From Impatiens glandulifera (Eukaryota; Streptophyta; Magnoliopsida; Ericales; Balsaminaceae): a stretch of DNA of 64,000 nt. The stretch lies in contig NC_061864.1 in the NCBI RefSeq assembly GCF_907164915.1, positions 4,671,389 to 4,735,388 of the forward strand. Reading direction: 5' to 3'. The notes under the pieces were generated by a model. That model did not search any database, was not told the DNA's origin, and saw only the letters and a program-made list of their open reading frames with translations. Every line of letters begins with the position of its first letter. Position 1 is the first letter of the stretch. The position numbers and the translations under genes are program-made. Below, one piece after another: positions 24,301 through 36,636 of this stretch.

Positions 24301-27300
24301 AAATATTAATCTTAATTTTATTTTAAAGATAACAATTTTTAGTTATTTAACAAAGTTGCAAAAAGTATTAGTTCAATGAACTCCCATTCAAACAAAAAGA
24401 ACATGATAAAAAAAATTAAACCAATTATTATTGATTTTAATAATTATAGTTTAAAATATTTAATTTAAACCAATTATTATTGATTTTAATAATTATAAAT
24501 ATATAAATTATTGATTTTTAAATGTAGAAATTAACATGATATATAGCTTATTAAATAAGAACGTTCTATATTTAATTTATGTGGAAGTCTATAACCTATA
24601 TTTCTACATAAATTAATAATTTGTTGATGTAGTTATAGTATTTTATATTTATATTTAAATTAAATATTAAATATATATTATAAAAAGGCTATTGTTGTAC
24701 ATAAATGGTAGTGATTTATAGTTTGTTTGGTAAATTAAGACCTTGATTATGTATATATATTTTTTTATTTTTCTCTAAATATCATTTATTTGTTTGGATT
24801 AAAAAAAAAAGAACGTTCTTGTGATATTTATTCCCAATTAAGTTTAAAAAAAAATATATAAAAAAATATAATTTTAATATATATTATCTACTTTATTAAA
24901 ATAAAATATTAGTTTGTTAAATATGATAATTCAAATTTAATAAAAAAAAATTAAATTAAAAAAAAATTGATTTAACATTTTAACTTCATAAATTAAAAAT
25001 AAAATATCAAATATTAACTTAATAAATATTTTTAATATTTTAAATTCAAAATAATAATTATTGATTGAAATTTTAATTGTATTTTACATTCTACCAAATT
25101 TAATTATTTAAGAATTAAAATTATATCTCCAAATTCTAATTTTATAAATATCAATTTCAGGAGTACTATATATATATATTTAAGGTTAATCAAATATAAT
25201 ATAAGTATTTTAATAAAAAAAAGTAATTAAATGTATGAAATAATGATTATGTTTTAGATAAAAAAATCTTAAAATAAACTTAAAACCCAAAGATCAATCT
25301 CTGAAATTTAATTATGAAATAAAGTAAATATTAAAAATGAAAAAAGAGGATGCACGTGTGGTGGGGGCGGGGACCTGTTTTGGTTGAAAAAAGTCGTGTC
25401 GGAGGGGTCCCTACCTAGACCTTGTACCTACCTATTTAACCTACCCTTCCCTCCTTCATTCATTATTAATTTTTGATTGACGTTTCACTGAAACTATATC
25501 ATCCACTACAATGCCATGTCAATTTTTTTTATTTATTTATGAATGATATACTAAATTTAAATAGCGGTTATAGGTTAAAAATTAATTAATAAATAGTATA
25601 AAATAATATTTACAAAATCAAAATTAATATTCTATATATCAAATTATATAACTATTTAAAAAAAAAACCTTCTAATTAATGTAATTAGATTCCAACAATA
25701 ATGCGATTGGTTAGCATTCCTCCAAAGACATGACTCGAGTTCTTGAACGATGACAGTTGAAGTTGAGCAAGTTGAATGAATTAATGACACGGTATCAAAA
25801 AAATCTATACCAAATATTATTACCAACAATTAAAAATATTCTTAGTAAAAAGATAGTAGGCAACCCAAAAAAAATAATGTCAAAGAAAAGTAATCATCTA
25901 TATATAATCAATAAGAAGTTTTTTATACGAAGGATCGAGTAACTTATTATTATTGAAAAAATGAAAAATAACTATAGATCTGATTATTTTATCTAATTTG
26001 TTGTTAAGAATGGGACAACACGGACTCGAGTAATAATTATCAACACAAACAGATGGTATGAGCAGCAAACGATTAACAAACAATTGAGAGGATTATTCAG
26101 ACTATAGAATTCGAAATGAAAAATTCGATCCGACTAAATAGGACGCCGAACCGAATAAACGCAACATCAACTCAAATATACGTGATGAAAATAAAAATAA
26201 AACGCATTCTCCTAAGTTAAAAGAGTAATTAAAATGACTAAAAATGATTCAACTATCAATTTCTTTTAGAAAGAAACTAAATATTTTTATATTACTATTT
26301 CAAAAGCTACAAATATTAATAATCCTTGTAAATCCTATTTACTAGATTAGGATAAATTTAGGCGATAAAACTAAAAAAAAATAAATAAAAACTAAATTTA
26401 CTTTTGATAGGCCATAACTTCTTATATATAAAGGGTTAGATTCATACAATTTTTTTTAGTAATACGTTGTTACAATAATATCATGTCAAATAACTAATGT
26501 TTGCGTGCAAAGGAATAAAATAAAATATATTTTAAGTATTAGCATATTTTATTCATAAAGATTATAAAAATTAATACATAAATAAAAGAAATTTAGTATG
26601 TCATTCTATTTTATTTTTTATTTTTATAAATAAAAAATTAGTAAGACATCCCAACCTCACAATCATGATAAATATTCTTTTCAACTCAAAACGCTTTCAT
26701 TTGAAATTAAATTCTTGGGTGGTTGAATAAATTTTTCTAATGTTAAAGAATAAATTAAATAATTTGAAACAAATAAAATAATAAACTTTAAATTAATGGT
26801 ATCAAACACATAAGTATAAGAAACGTTTAATACATAAACTGAATGATAATAAGATAAATCAAAGTAATCTAAAATTAACTTGATTATTTATAAGGCATAA
26901 AAATCATTTTAATTATTTTTGGTTTCAGACTTTCCATTAGTGTATGACATAACATTTAATCGATATTGAATATTATTAAATAAGTGATAGGGGATTCTAG
27001 AGAGAAAATTGAGGAGATAATGGCTTGTCATATTTTCTCTAGCTGGAAAAATAATAAAGGATGATAATGGAGAATTTTTTATTTATTTATTTAGTTAATC
27101 AGATTACGCCATATGTCATTTACTCTCGTATTATTATTAGCTATAATCTTTATTTTGAGATTATTCATTTTATTTTTATTTCTTACTTTTCCTTTTATTA
27201 ATTTGAAAGTTTTTAAGTAGGTGAAATCTTTCTTATTCTTATGTGTTGGATTGAAATTAGTTTAGGTTGATAGAATAAAAAAAAATGTAATAAAAAATAT

Positions 27301-29558
27301 TGCCCAGGTGACCCGGAATGCAACGTCTGGCTTTCAAAGTTTCTTTATTTCTTCTGTTCTTTAACTTTATTCTTTTATATCAAATTATCATAAAAATATA
27401 TTTTATGTGTAATAGTAATCCTAATCTGATAGACCTTGTTTATTTAAATATATAGGAAATTTAGTTATTTAAAATTATTTAGGTAATATTTTTAGAAAGA
27501 TATTAATAAATATTAAATATTAAATAATAATATAATTAATAAATTATTTGAGAATTATCTAAATAACTAGTTAGAAAATAATGTGAAGACATGACAAAAA
27601 AAAAAAATAATGCTGCCTATATATTTTTTTAAATGGCCATATATAATATATATATATTAAAGTCAATAAAATAATGGTGCCTAAGTTTGAATTTATAAAT
27701 TTATTGCATCAATATAATATTTAATTGGTACATTATAACATATTTATTAATAATGTTAAAATATTTTTAAGATGGATAAATTCATGGTGTAGGTTGCTCT
27801 AGGTGGGACCTTACTTGTCTTATTACCCTAGGCCTGCACTGTTTTTCTTGATGTTCTTTTTTAAAATTTAATTTCCTAACAATTAAATTATTAAATTTAT
27901 TAATAAAAATACTTTTATTATATTTTTATAAAATTTAAATACAAAACATATTATCATAATTTAACCAATTAAAAACTCAAATAACCTATTATTTTATTTT
28001 ACCATATTTATTTTTTCAATACAAACTATTAAAATTTATTTTACCATATTTATTTTTTCAATACAAACTAATAAAATCTTAAATAACCTTATATAATATA
28101 TAACCATCATTGTACTATTTCTCATTCAAAATAAAAATATAAATACTACACTTTTGTAAAATAGAGTAGTTATTCAAAAATTTCAATAATATTATAAATT
28201 TGACTATACAAAATGAATATTTGGTGTTTTTCAAAATATAATACTTTTAATCTATTACAAGTTTAAGATTAAAAATATGAGATTCATTTTTCATTTATAA
28301 ATATATATATATTAATTATTATTTTTATCTAATTTAAAGGATAAAAAATATTTCTAATTTTTTTTATTACTTTTCAATATATAATTTTAAATATATATAT
28401 ATATATATTTTGAATTTTCAGTAAATGAAAATACTTTTATCCTTAAAAAAACCCATTCTATTAAAATTTTGTATGGATATGAAATAATTGAAGGAAGAGA
28501 TTTGGTTGATTGCAACCATCACAATTCACAAAAGCCTAAACCTAAGACAGTAGGGTAGATAATAGATTAGCTAGCTATATACTACATTATATATTTATTT
28601 ATCATTATTTAAAGATTATTGGCTACAACCAATAATAGTGAAAATATCTCTAATAATTACTACCATCTGCACTTACTTTCTCTGCTAATTAATTACTAAT
28701 TACTTCATTTTGGTTAAGACGTGCAAGCAACAATCAATCTCTCCATTTTTAATTACTAGATTAATTACAACTCAACAATTTAATTTCTTCTAAATCCTCC
28801 TTAAATTTAATTTAATCATTCTTTTAATATACTACTCTACGTATGAACTCTTAATTTTTTTTCAGTCTTAACTTAGTAAGTAACACAAGTCGTACAGTCA
28901 TTATTTTTTATAAAAATCCAAATTGTGATTTTGTTATTTTAGTATCACTATTTATGTTTGAACTATCTTTTTATATAATGAAAATTTTATATTTATATTT
29001 ATTGAGTTGAATATATGAGCAGTTTGTTTTAATATCTTTTTGATTATTTTGATATGTTAATATTAAAAATTAAAATTAATTAAAAAAACCCAATATATAT
29101 AAAAAAAATCAATAAAACACTAATTAATTATGATCAATTTTTTATTCCAAATTATGACAATCCAACATAATTATTTTTATATTTTGCTTAACTTTTTATG
29201 CTTGATTATGAGTAACAGAATATTTGTCAATTAATCAATAGCTTAAAATCATATTTATAAGTAATCTGAGAACAAAACATCTATTTACATTTAGATATAA
29301 ACTTATAGGTCTAGTTAAAGAGAGAACATATATACAAAAATAATAATCTTCTATTATCATCACCTTTCACAACTAGCCAAGAACACTTATAATAAGACTT
29401 AAGTTAAAATTGAACTTCAAATATTAGTCTAATAATGATATAACAAAACACTCTTTTACTAGTGACTAGTGAGTTATATTTTGATAGATTCAATAAGAAT
29501 TTACAATAGAAAACCCCTTTTAATTGTGACTGAAGTATATTAAGAGTGTCATGTTTAA
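21388..29558. other. 8-kb gene-poor AT-rich region upstream of the NAC gene
   Basis: No supported gene. 21388-21750 is probably the NAC leader and proximal promoter, with TC/GA-rich sequence. The rest is very AT-rich, with many short AT runs. Small tandem duplications are visible at 24418-24497 (about 52-base unit) and 27990-28075 (about 44-base unit). Three islands of more mixed composition stand out: 25350-25470, 27300-27350 and 27785-27845. Open frames here (for example 25757-25942) are short, AT-driven and resemble nothing known. Confidence 0.5.
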
Positions 29559-30078
29559 ACTAGTAAAAAAACGTAACTAAAAATAATAACCGTTTGTTCA
29601 ACGATGAATATTAAAGGAGCAATACGAACCGTTTTAAAAATAGTTGATATAAAGGGGTTCATTATCAACCGTTCTTAAAAATTGTTGATATAAAGGGGGT
29701 CAATATATATCAACCGCTCTTAAAACGCGGTTGGTATTAACTCATCTATATTAACGGAATTTTAAAACAGTTGATATTGACCCCACAACGGTTGATATAA
29801 AGGAATTCAATATCAACCACTTTTAAAACGGTTGATATTAACTCATCTATATTAACATTTTAAAAACCGTTGATATAAATGGGCAATGTTAACCGTTATT
29901 TTAAGACTTATTCTGATATGTATTATTTTAAATTATTTTTTTTATATTGCAAATTTTATTACTTAAACTTTTATTACTGAAATTTTTGTATAAATTTTGT
30001 TATATTATATTTTAATAAATTTTATTCTTTTAATAAAAAAGAAATTATTCAATATTTTTATTAAAAGTTGTTATGGGA

Positions 30079-30135
30079 ATTTATATGTAATTTTTGAGTT
30101 ATTTTTATTTATTTTATATGAGGAATAAAAGTGAG

Positions 30136-30193
<58 letters not shown>

Positions 30194-30251
30194 CTCACTT
30201 TTATTCCTCATATAAAATAAATAAAAATAACTCAAAAATTACATATAAATA
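30079..30251. repeat. Near-perfect palindrome with an AT-repeat centre
   Basis: The left arm 30079-30138 (starting atttatatgtaatttttgag and ending gtgagataat) is repeated as an exact reverse complement at about 30191-30251. The two are joined by an (AT)n run of about 50 bases. A transcript would fold into one long hairpin. Confidence 0.9.
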
Positions 30252-30789
30252 TATATATATATACGAAGGAATATTTTTTTGTAGGGAAAGTAAAAATAAT
30301 ATATTAATAAGATTTAGTGTTTATGAAAACTATAAAATATTAATAAATTTTAATATTTAATAAGAATAATAAAATATTATTAAAAATTAAAAAGGAGAAA
30401 TTAAAATTTAAGATTAAAGAAAAAAATTAATAAGTGGAAAGAGATTAGAGAGAAATTAAGAAAGATATATAATCATATATTTTTATTAAATTTAAAATAT
30501 AATTAATAATTATTTATATAAATATATATGAATTTATTAATAATTAATTGTATGAATTATATATAAAGAATATAAATATTAAATAATAATTAAAAAAACT
30601 AAAATTTGATGACAATATATTTTAAATTTAAAAACATAATATAATTTCATATATTATGTAATAAAATAAATATATATATATATATAATTAAATTTGAAAT
30701 ATTCATATTTATTTAATAAAATATACATATAATATATTTTAAATTTAAAATTTTTATATAAATTAATTTGATTTTTTATTTAATAGAGT

Positions 30790-30898
30790 AAATGTAAATG
30801 TAAATATAAATATAAATATAAATATAAATATAAATATAAATATAAATATAAATATAAATATAAATATAAATATAAATATAAATATAAATATAAATATA
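30790..30898. repeat. (AAATAT)n / (TAAATA)n tandem repeat
   Basis: About 18 nearly perfect six-base units (taaata) in a row, starting with two TAAATG variants, inside the CACTA-like element. Confidence 0.95.
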
Positions 30899-32158
30899 AT
30901 ATTACCATTTTAAAAATAATTGATATTAAATATTTTTTAAAAATTTTAAATTTAATAATTTATATTTATATATAATATTTAATAGTTAATATATATATAT
31001 ATATATATAATATTTAAGTAATTAAATTTGTTAAAATATAATATATATATATATATAATTAAAATATCATTAAAATCATGGGTTGTTATACAAAAATAAT
31101 TAATTAATTCTCTATCATCTAATAACTTCTTCTTTCCTCAATCACCTCTCTTCCCACAACCTTTATTTTTATGACCTCGATTATTTATTCTCTCCTCAAT
31201 CTCTCTCTCATCCTTCAACATATGCTCTCAAATTCCATTGACAACTCTTCTCCTTTAAATCAATGCTCTTAATTCCTTTCTCATTTGCTTTATAGGTAAC
31301 ATTATCATTGTATAATCAGGTTTTTGAAGTTTGTGGTATACTAAGAAGTTGTTAAATAGATTAAACATATTCCTCCAACAATGTTTATATTATTAACTTT
31401 AATTTTTAATTATTTAGGTTATAAATGTCTTTATATGTAGGTATACTAAATTTGGACGAAATTAATTGTGAAGAAGAGAATTTAGACGAAATTAATTGTG
31501 AAGAAGAGGAGGTAGTTAATTATGAAGAAGAGGAGATTTATGTTGAAGAAAAAAGAAATAGATGATAGAAGATGATGATCGAATTATTATTTTTTGTATT
31601 ATGAATATTTTTTTGTATTTAAATGTAGTATTTGTTTGTATTGGAAATAAATTGTTTTAATGTTAATTTTGAAATTATATTTAAAAATTATCTTGTAATT
31701 TGAAATTTTGTATAAAATAATTAAATTTATTTTAAAGTGATTTTTAATTAAATAATTGAAATAATTTTTTTTATAAATTTGGAATAAAAAATATCAACCA
31801 CCATTATAATTAAGAAATTACAGCCACTTTTATAGTTTCTTAATAACAACAGGTTTTATGTCCGTTAATATTGAGTAATAACAACATTTTTTTAAAAAGG
31901 TTGATATTGCTTAATAACAATTGCATGTAAAACGGTTGCAATTGTTTAATAAGAACCGTCCTTAGAGCCGTTGATATTGCTTAATAACATCCGCTCACAA
32001 AACGGTTGTTATTGAGTAATAACAACCGGCCCAAAATGGTTGATATTTCATGTTTGAGTAATGCCTACGGAGACTCTGATAACGGATGTCAACCGCTTTT
32101 TGAGTTGTTGTTATTATTCAATTCTAGCCATTTTTACCGTTGACCTTTTTTTACTAGT

Positions 32159-34146
32159 ATTTTAAGAAAAGAATTTTTGACTCTCCACTGTTCGACCTTG
32201 TTCATGTCAAATTATTTAAGTTTCACCAATACAACAATGTAGCCTACGAGGGATATCATAAGAATGTGAGTTGATTTTTGAGCAACAATTAAAACAGAAA
32301 AATAGTTATTAGTCTGAATAGTTCCACTTATTATGACAAAATGAAATGAATCTTCATCTAACATAACTACTTTTATTTATATATATAATGAAATGAATTT
32401 TCATCTAGCATAATTACTTTTATATATAATGGATATATTTTTCTATTTGATCTTTTTTGTAATATATATATATATTATTGACTAGTATATATAGAATTAG
32501 ACAGATTAGACTACTTTTGTCTCCTTATTGCTGCAACCATTCACATAATTTCTGTTGGTTTGATGAATATTACTTTTATGACGCTCGTCATTAGTGGATT
32601 ACTTCTATCATTTTTGTGAAACTTCCATCATCTTCTTTTACATTTTTCTAAATTTAGATTTTGAATAATCTAATTTTATATTATTTTTTCTTTGATGAGT
32701 CTAGCCAATCATCCCGACTTCACTATCTATGCATTCTTGCACAAGTGAAATATATTGTCCTTTGTGGAGCGAGACGCAATACTAATAAATGTAAAATTGA
32801 GGAGGACCAAAAATTTTGCTACTGTGAAAGTTTGGAATGTGCCGAGTTCATTGATAGGTTGTCAACTAACATGGAACAAATACCATTTTATCATTAGGTT
32901 TACGTAACATAAGAGACTCATGACATAAAGACAAAATCAACTATATCATTAGGTGTACACAGTGTCTTATGCACTAGAGATGAAGACATTGTCAATCTCT
33001 TTAAAAGATGCTCATTCACAATAGATATATGGAGCTTACAACTAGGGCCGAAGATTAAACGGATAAATATGAAATTCAATCAGATCCGAATTCGAAATAC
33101 TAATTTTGATTTAGTATTTTGAATTAGTTTGAGTTCGGAATGAATTGAATTTGGATTACATTAAATAACGAATTGAATTATGATTATTCAAATATCCAAA
33201 TAAGATATATTTTCCACATTTTACTTATTTTACCGCAATATATATTTTGGTTTTAATTTTCCCTAAAATTTAAAAAATCATTTTTTTAATAAATTATTTC
33301 TTTTAGTTTTTTCACATCAATTAGTTTATGAGTGATTTATATATATATATATATTAAACATTAATTAAGAAAGTAAAATAAATAAGCTTATTAAATATTT
33401 AGATAAAAAAAATAAATTATATTAAATTATTTCATACTCAATCTAATTCAAATTTAATAAGTATAATATTATGGATTATATTACTATGTAAATTATTTTA
33501 ATTTTAATTTTAATTTAATATAAATCCAATAAAATAATTGGATTTAACTATATGTTCACTTGCTCAACAGTTGTGAGATTTATTAACTCCTCAAAAGAAT
33601 GACACATTATCCATGAAATACTTGTAGAGCTTTAGTATAACAAATTTGATTAGAAAATAATGTAAAGATCTCTTAGGGTTTAGACCGAAAATAATAATAA
33701 TAAATTGACTATAAATTTTAATGTCTTAATATTGATTAATTAGATAGGTGTACACATGTTTTAACATTCTATTATTAATTCGGTGTTTGGTTACAAGTGA
33801 AAAAAGACATCGACATTATGTCTCACCTGCTTCTCGACCCTTTTAAAAAATATATATAATTTTACATCTTATTTGTTTATTATGTTATTTATTTATTATA
33901 TGAAAATATATGTGTTTAAAGATTATTTAAAATTTAAACATTCTCTATGTTTGTATCAATTTATTTTTCTAAAAAATACTATTATGTTGTTATCATAGAT
34001 CATAAGTCTAAAATAATAATAAAAATGTGATACACGAAAATGATGTCTATATAAAATGTCATTTTATAAACAAAATAAAATTCAAATAAATAGACCTTTA
34101 TTCAAATATTTTTTATTTTAGAAATATTTATTTGGGTTTATATATA
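32159..34146. other. Intergenic, CACTA-like to Mutator-like element
   Basis: No supported gene. The open frame at about 32690-32897 has a few cysteines and a less biased composition, but no recognised motif and no good start. From about 33770 the sequence aligns with 58990 onward and forms the beginning of duplicated copy A. Confidence 0.45.
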
Positions 34147-34396
34147 TATTATTTTGAGGTATGATAAACCCCACGAAGAGTTAGCGAAAGTAAGGCCACG
34201 AATCCTACGTGGCTATGAGAGAGAAAAAGCAAAACAAAATAAAAAAAATTAAATATTTCAGTTTCCCCCTCTTTCTTCTTTCCTCTCTTTCTTATTTTCA
34301 TTTATCACTTTCGGCGAACCCCGATTTCTTCTCAGGCGATTTTTCTCTCCGACATCCCCGACTTCTTCTACTTTCTTCATCTTCTTTCGATCGAAA

Positions 34397-36075
34397 ATGG
34401 TAAGAGAACTCTTTCGTGTATGTTCACTTCATTGTCTGCCTTCGTGTTCATTTCATACTATCTTTTCAGGCTGGTGGTCCAGGTACATCTCCATACAAGA
34501 CTTCAAAATCTCCTAGATCTCAAAGGACAAAGTAAATAACATTTTCTCTTTTAGAATCGTAGATCATTTTAATGATTTGAAGATCGTTTAGCTTTTTGCG
34601 GTTAGGGTTAGGGATTTTAATGATTTTAATGATTTTAACGATAGAAAACTATGATTATTGTGTATTTGCTGCATTATGGGTCCGGAAATGGATGGTTTGG
34701 AGACCCGAAAGTATGATTGTATAATGTTTGGCTGTTATGGGTCCCGAAAATGTGATTTCGGGACCCGAAAGTATGATTATATAATGTTTGGCTGTTGTTA
34801 TGAGTTTAGTTGCAGAACTTATTTCAATTAGGTTGTAAGAAAAACCATTTCTGGTCTCGAAATCACTCATTTCGGGTCCCGAAACCACTCATTTCCAAAA
34901 AAAAAAAAAAAATTTTTTTTTTTTGCCGTTTCGGGTTCCGAAACTACTTATTTCGGGTCCCGAAACCAGCTTTTCTGGTCCCGAAACCAGCATTTTTTTG
35001 TCCCGAAATCACCATTTTAAGGTGATTTCAAACTCCGAAATGGTTTTTATACGATCTTTTATGGCTATTTTATTTTTGTATAAACCAATAATCTTATTGT
35101 AATGTTAATTTGATTTGTAGGTCATGTATGAAGATCCAAATCTTCTTATTGATTAAGTTAATGAAGAAATGAGATTATTTGAGATCTCTCAAATTGTAGG
35201 TTATATTTTAAATGTGATATAAATGACAGATTGTAACATTGTAAATAAATGTTTAATTATGTAAATTTCTAGTATAATAACATTATCTTCAATTATTTTT
35301 GATTTTCTAAGATTCATTATAATGTTTCAGATTAAAAAAAATTAAAAAAAAAGTGTCCCGAAATCACTCATTTCGGGTCCCGAAACCACTCATTTCCAAA
35401 AAAAAAAAATTTTTTTTTTTTTTTTTACCGTTTCGGATCCCGAAACTACTCATTTCGGGTCCCGAAACCAGTTTTTCTGGTCCTGAAACCAGCATTTTTG
35501 GTCCCGAAATCACCATTTTAGGGTGATTTCAAACTCTGAAATGGTTTCTATACGATCTTTTATTGCTATTTTATTTTTTTATAAACCAATAATCTTATTG
35601 TAATGTTAATTTGATTTGTAGGTCATGTATGAAGATCCAAATCTTCTTATTGATCAAGATAATGAAGAAATGAGATTATTTGAGATCTCTCAAATTGTAG
35701 GTTGTATTTTAAATGTGATATAAATGACAGATTGTAACATTGTAAATAAATGTTTAATTATGTAAATTTCTAGTATAATAACATTATCTTCAATTATTTT
35801 TGATTTTATAAGATTCATATTAAAAAAAATTTAAAAAAAGTGTCCCGAAATCACTCATTTCTGGTCCCGAAACCACTCATTTCGGGTCCCGAAACCACTC
35901 ATTTCCCAAAAAAAACTTTTTTTTTTTTGCCGTTTCGGGTCCCGAAACCAGCTTTTCTGGTCCCAAAACCAGCTTTTCTGGTCCCGAAACTAGCATTTCT
36001 TGTCAATAATTTTATTATAATGTTAATTTGATTTGTAGGTCATGTATGAAGATCCAGATCTTTTAGAACTCTAAT
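34397..36075 (+). pseudogene. Unrecognised gene fragment inside the Mutator-like element, with an exon-intron unit repeated three times
   Basis: An ATG at 34397 is followed at once by a donor (gtaagag). A possible second exon at about 34471-34532 reads AGGPGTSPYKTSKSPRSQ. A third segment, after a gatttgtag acceptor, begins with codons for VMYEDPNLLID and occurs three times: about 35121 (with an early TAA in that frame), 35622 (open, continuing NEEMRLFEISQI) and 36039 (truncated). The repeated unit also includes the preceding intron, which is packed with a GGTCCCGAAAC motif in about 20 copies overall. No protein family is recognised. It may be a captured host gene or a decayed element gene; the frame assignment is uncertain. 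Confidence 0.4.
34855..36005. repeat. Tandem repeat array of GGTCCCGAAAC-type motifs in units of about 490 bases
   Basis: Two near-full units (about 34855-35345 and 35352-35840) and a shortened third (35843-36060) each start with tandem copies of a CCCGAAA(C/T)CACTCATTTC motif, interrupted by facing poly-A and poly-T runs. Each ends with the small exon that begins gtcatgtatgaag. Confidence 0.85.
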
Positions 36076-36636
36076 CTAAATCGATTCAGCAGCTAAACCA
36101 TAAACGTTAAACATAAATATTGATATGACAATCATTTCGAACGGAAGATAAACGAAAGAAATAAAAAAGACTTTATATTTCAATCGATCAGAAGATAAGA
36201 AATCGATGAAACGTTTCAGTAAGATCGATAGTGGGTTGGGTTTTGGGAAATGGAAACGAAAAATAAAGAGAGAGATTGTCGTGGGGGTTTTGGTTTTGGG
36301 AAAAAATGAAACGTTTCATTAAAGGAAGAAGTTTTACCATTTCGATCGATCGGAAGAGAAGTCGGTGAAACTGAAAGAAGAGAATCGCCGGTGGGTTTAG
36401 GAAAAATGAAACAAAAGAGAAAGAGAGAGAATGAAACAAAAGAGAGAGAAATAATAAGATTTTGGTTTTGGGGGGAAATAGAAATATAAAAATAATAGGA
36501 TTTTTGGTTTTGAGGGAAATAAAAAATTTCAATTTTATTTTTATTTTTTTTCTCTCTCATAGCTGACAAGGCCACGTAGGATTCGTGGCCTTGCTTTCGC
36601 TACTTGTTGTTGAGAATATCATTTCTCTATTATTTT

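Larger units (their letters stand above)
29559..32158. mobile_element. CACTA-like non-autonomous transposon with subterminal repeat arrays
   Basis: The ends are short inverted repeats ACTAGTAAAAAAA(C/G)GT at 29559 and its complement ending at 32158. Both ends carry clustered copies, in both orientations, of a roughly 10-12 base motif (AACGGTTGATAT and variants such as accgttttaaaa): about ten on the left (29590-29905) and about eight on the right (31790-32150). Such arrays are typical of CACTA elements, where the transposase accessory protein binds. The interior holds AT-rich DNA and no recognisable transposase. The canonical first C of CACTA is not seen (AACTAGT on the left, ATACTAGT on the right), and no clean 3-base target duplication was found, so the superfamily call is tentative. 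Confidence 0.6.
34156..36627. mobile_element. Mutator-like element (possible Pack-MULE) with 9-bp target duplication
   Basis: Exact 9-base duplications TATTATTTT flank it at 34147-34155 and 36628-36636. The termini read GAG[GA][TA]ATGATA on both ends. A strong inverted repeat follows, including TAGCGAAAG, AAGGCCACGAATCCTACGTG and CTATGAGAGAGAAA. The terminus resembles that of the 8636-9381 element (GAGGAATGATA type), suggesting related families. The paralogous position in duplicated copy B (about 59345-59365) has no element. No transposase frame is present. The interior holds gene-like exon fragments (see 34397-36075). Confidence 0.88.

Noticed and set aside
30094..30360. Open frame of tyrosine/isoleucine repeats
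   Set aside because: It is an artefact of the AT microsatellite and palindrome.
32661..32897. Open frame with several cysteines between the CACTA-like and Mutator-like elements
   Set aside because: There is no convincing start, no known family and no neighbouring exons. It is probably chance or transposon debris.
36188..36575. Two overlapping phenylalanine/serine-rich minus-strand frames
   Set aside because: They fall in the terminal repeat region of the Mutator-like element and are low in complexity.
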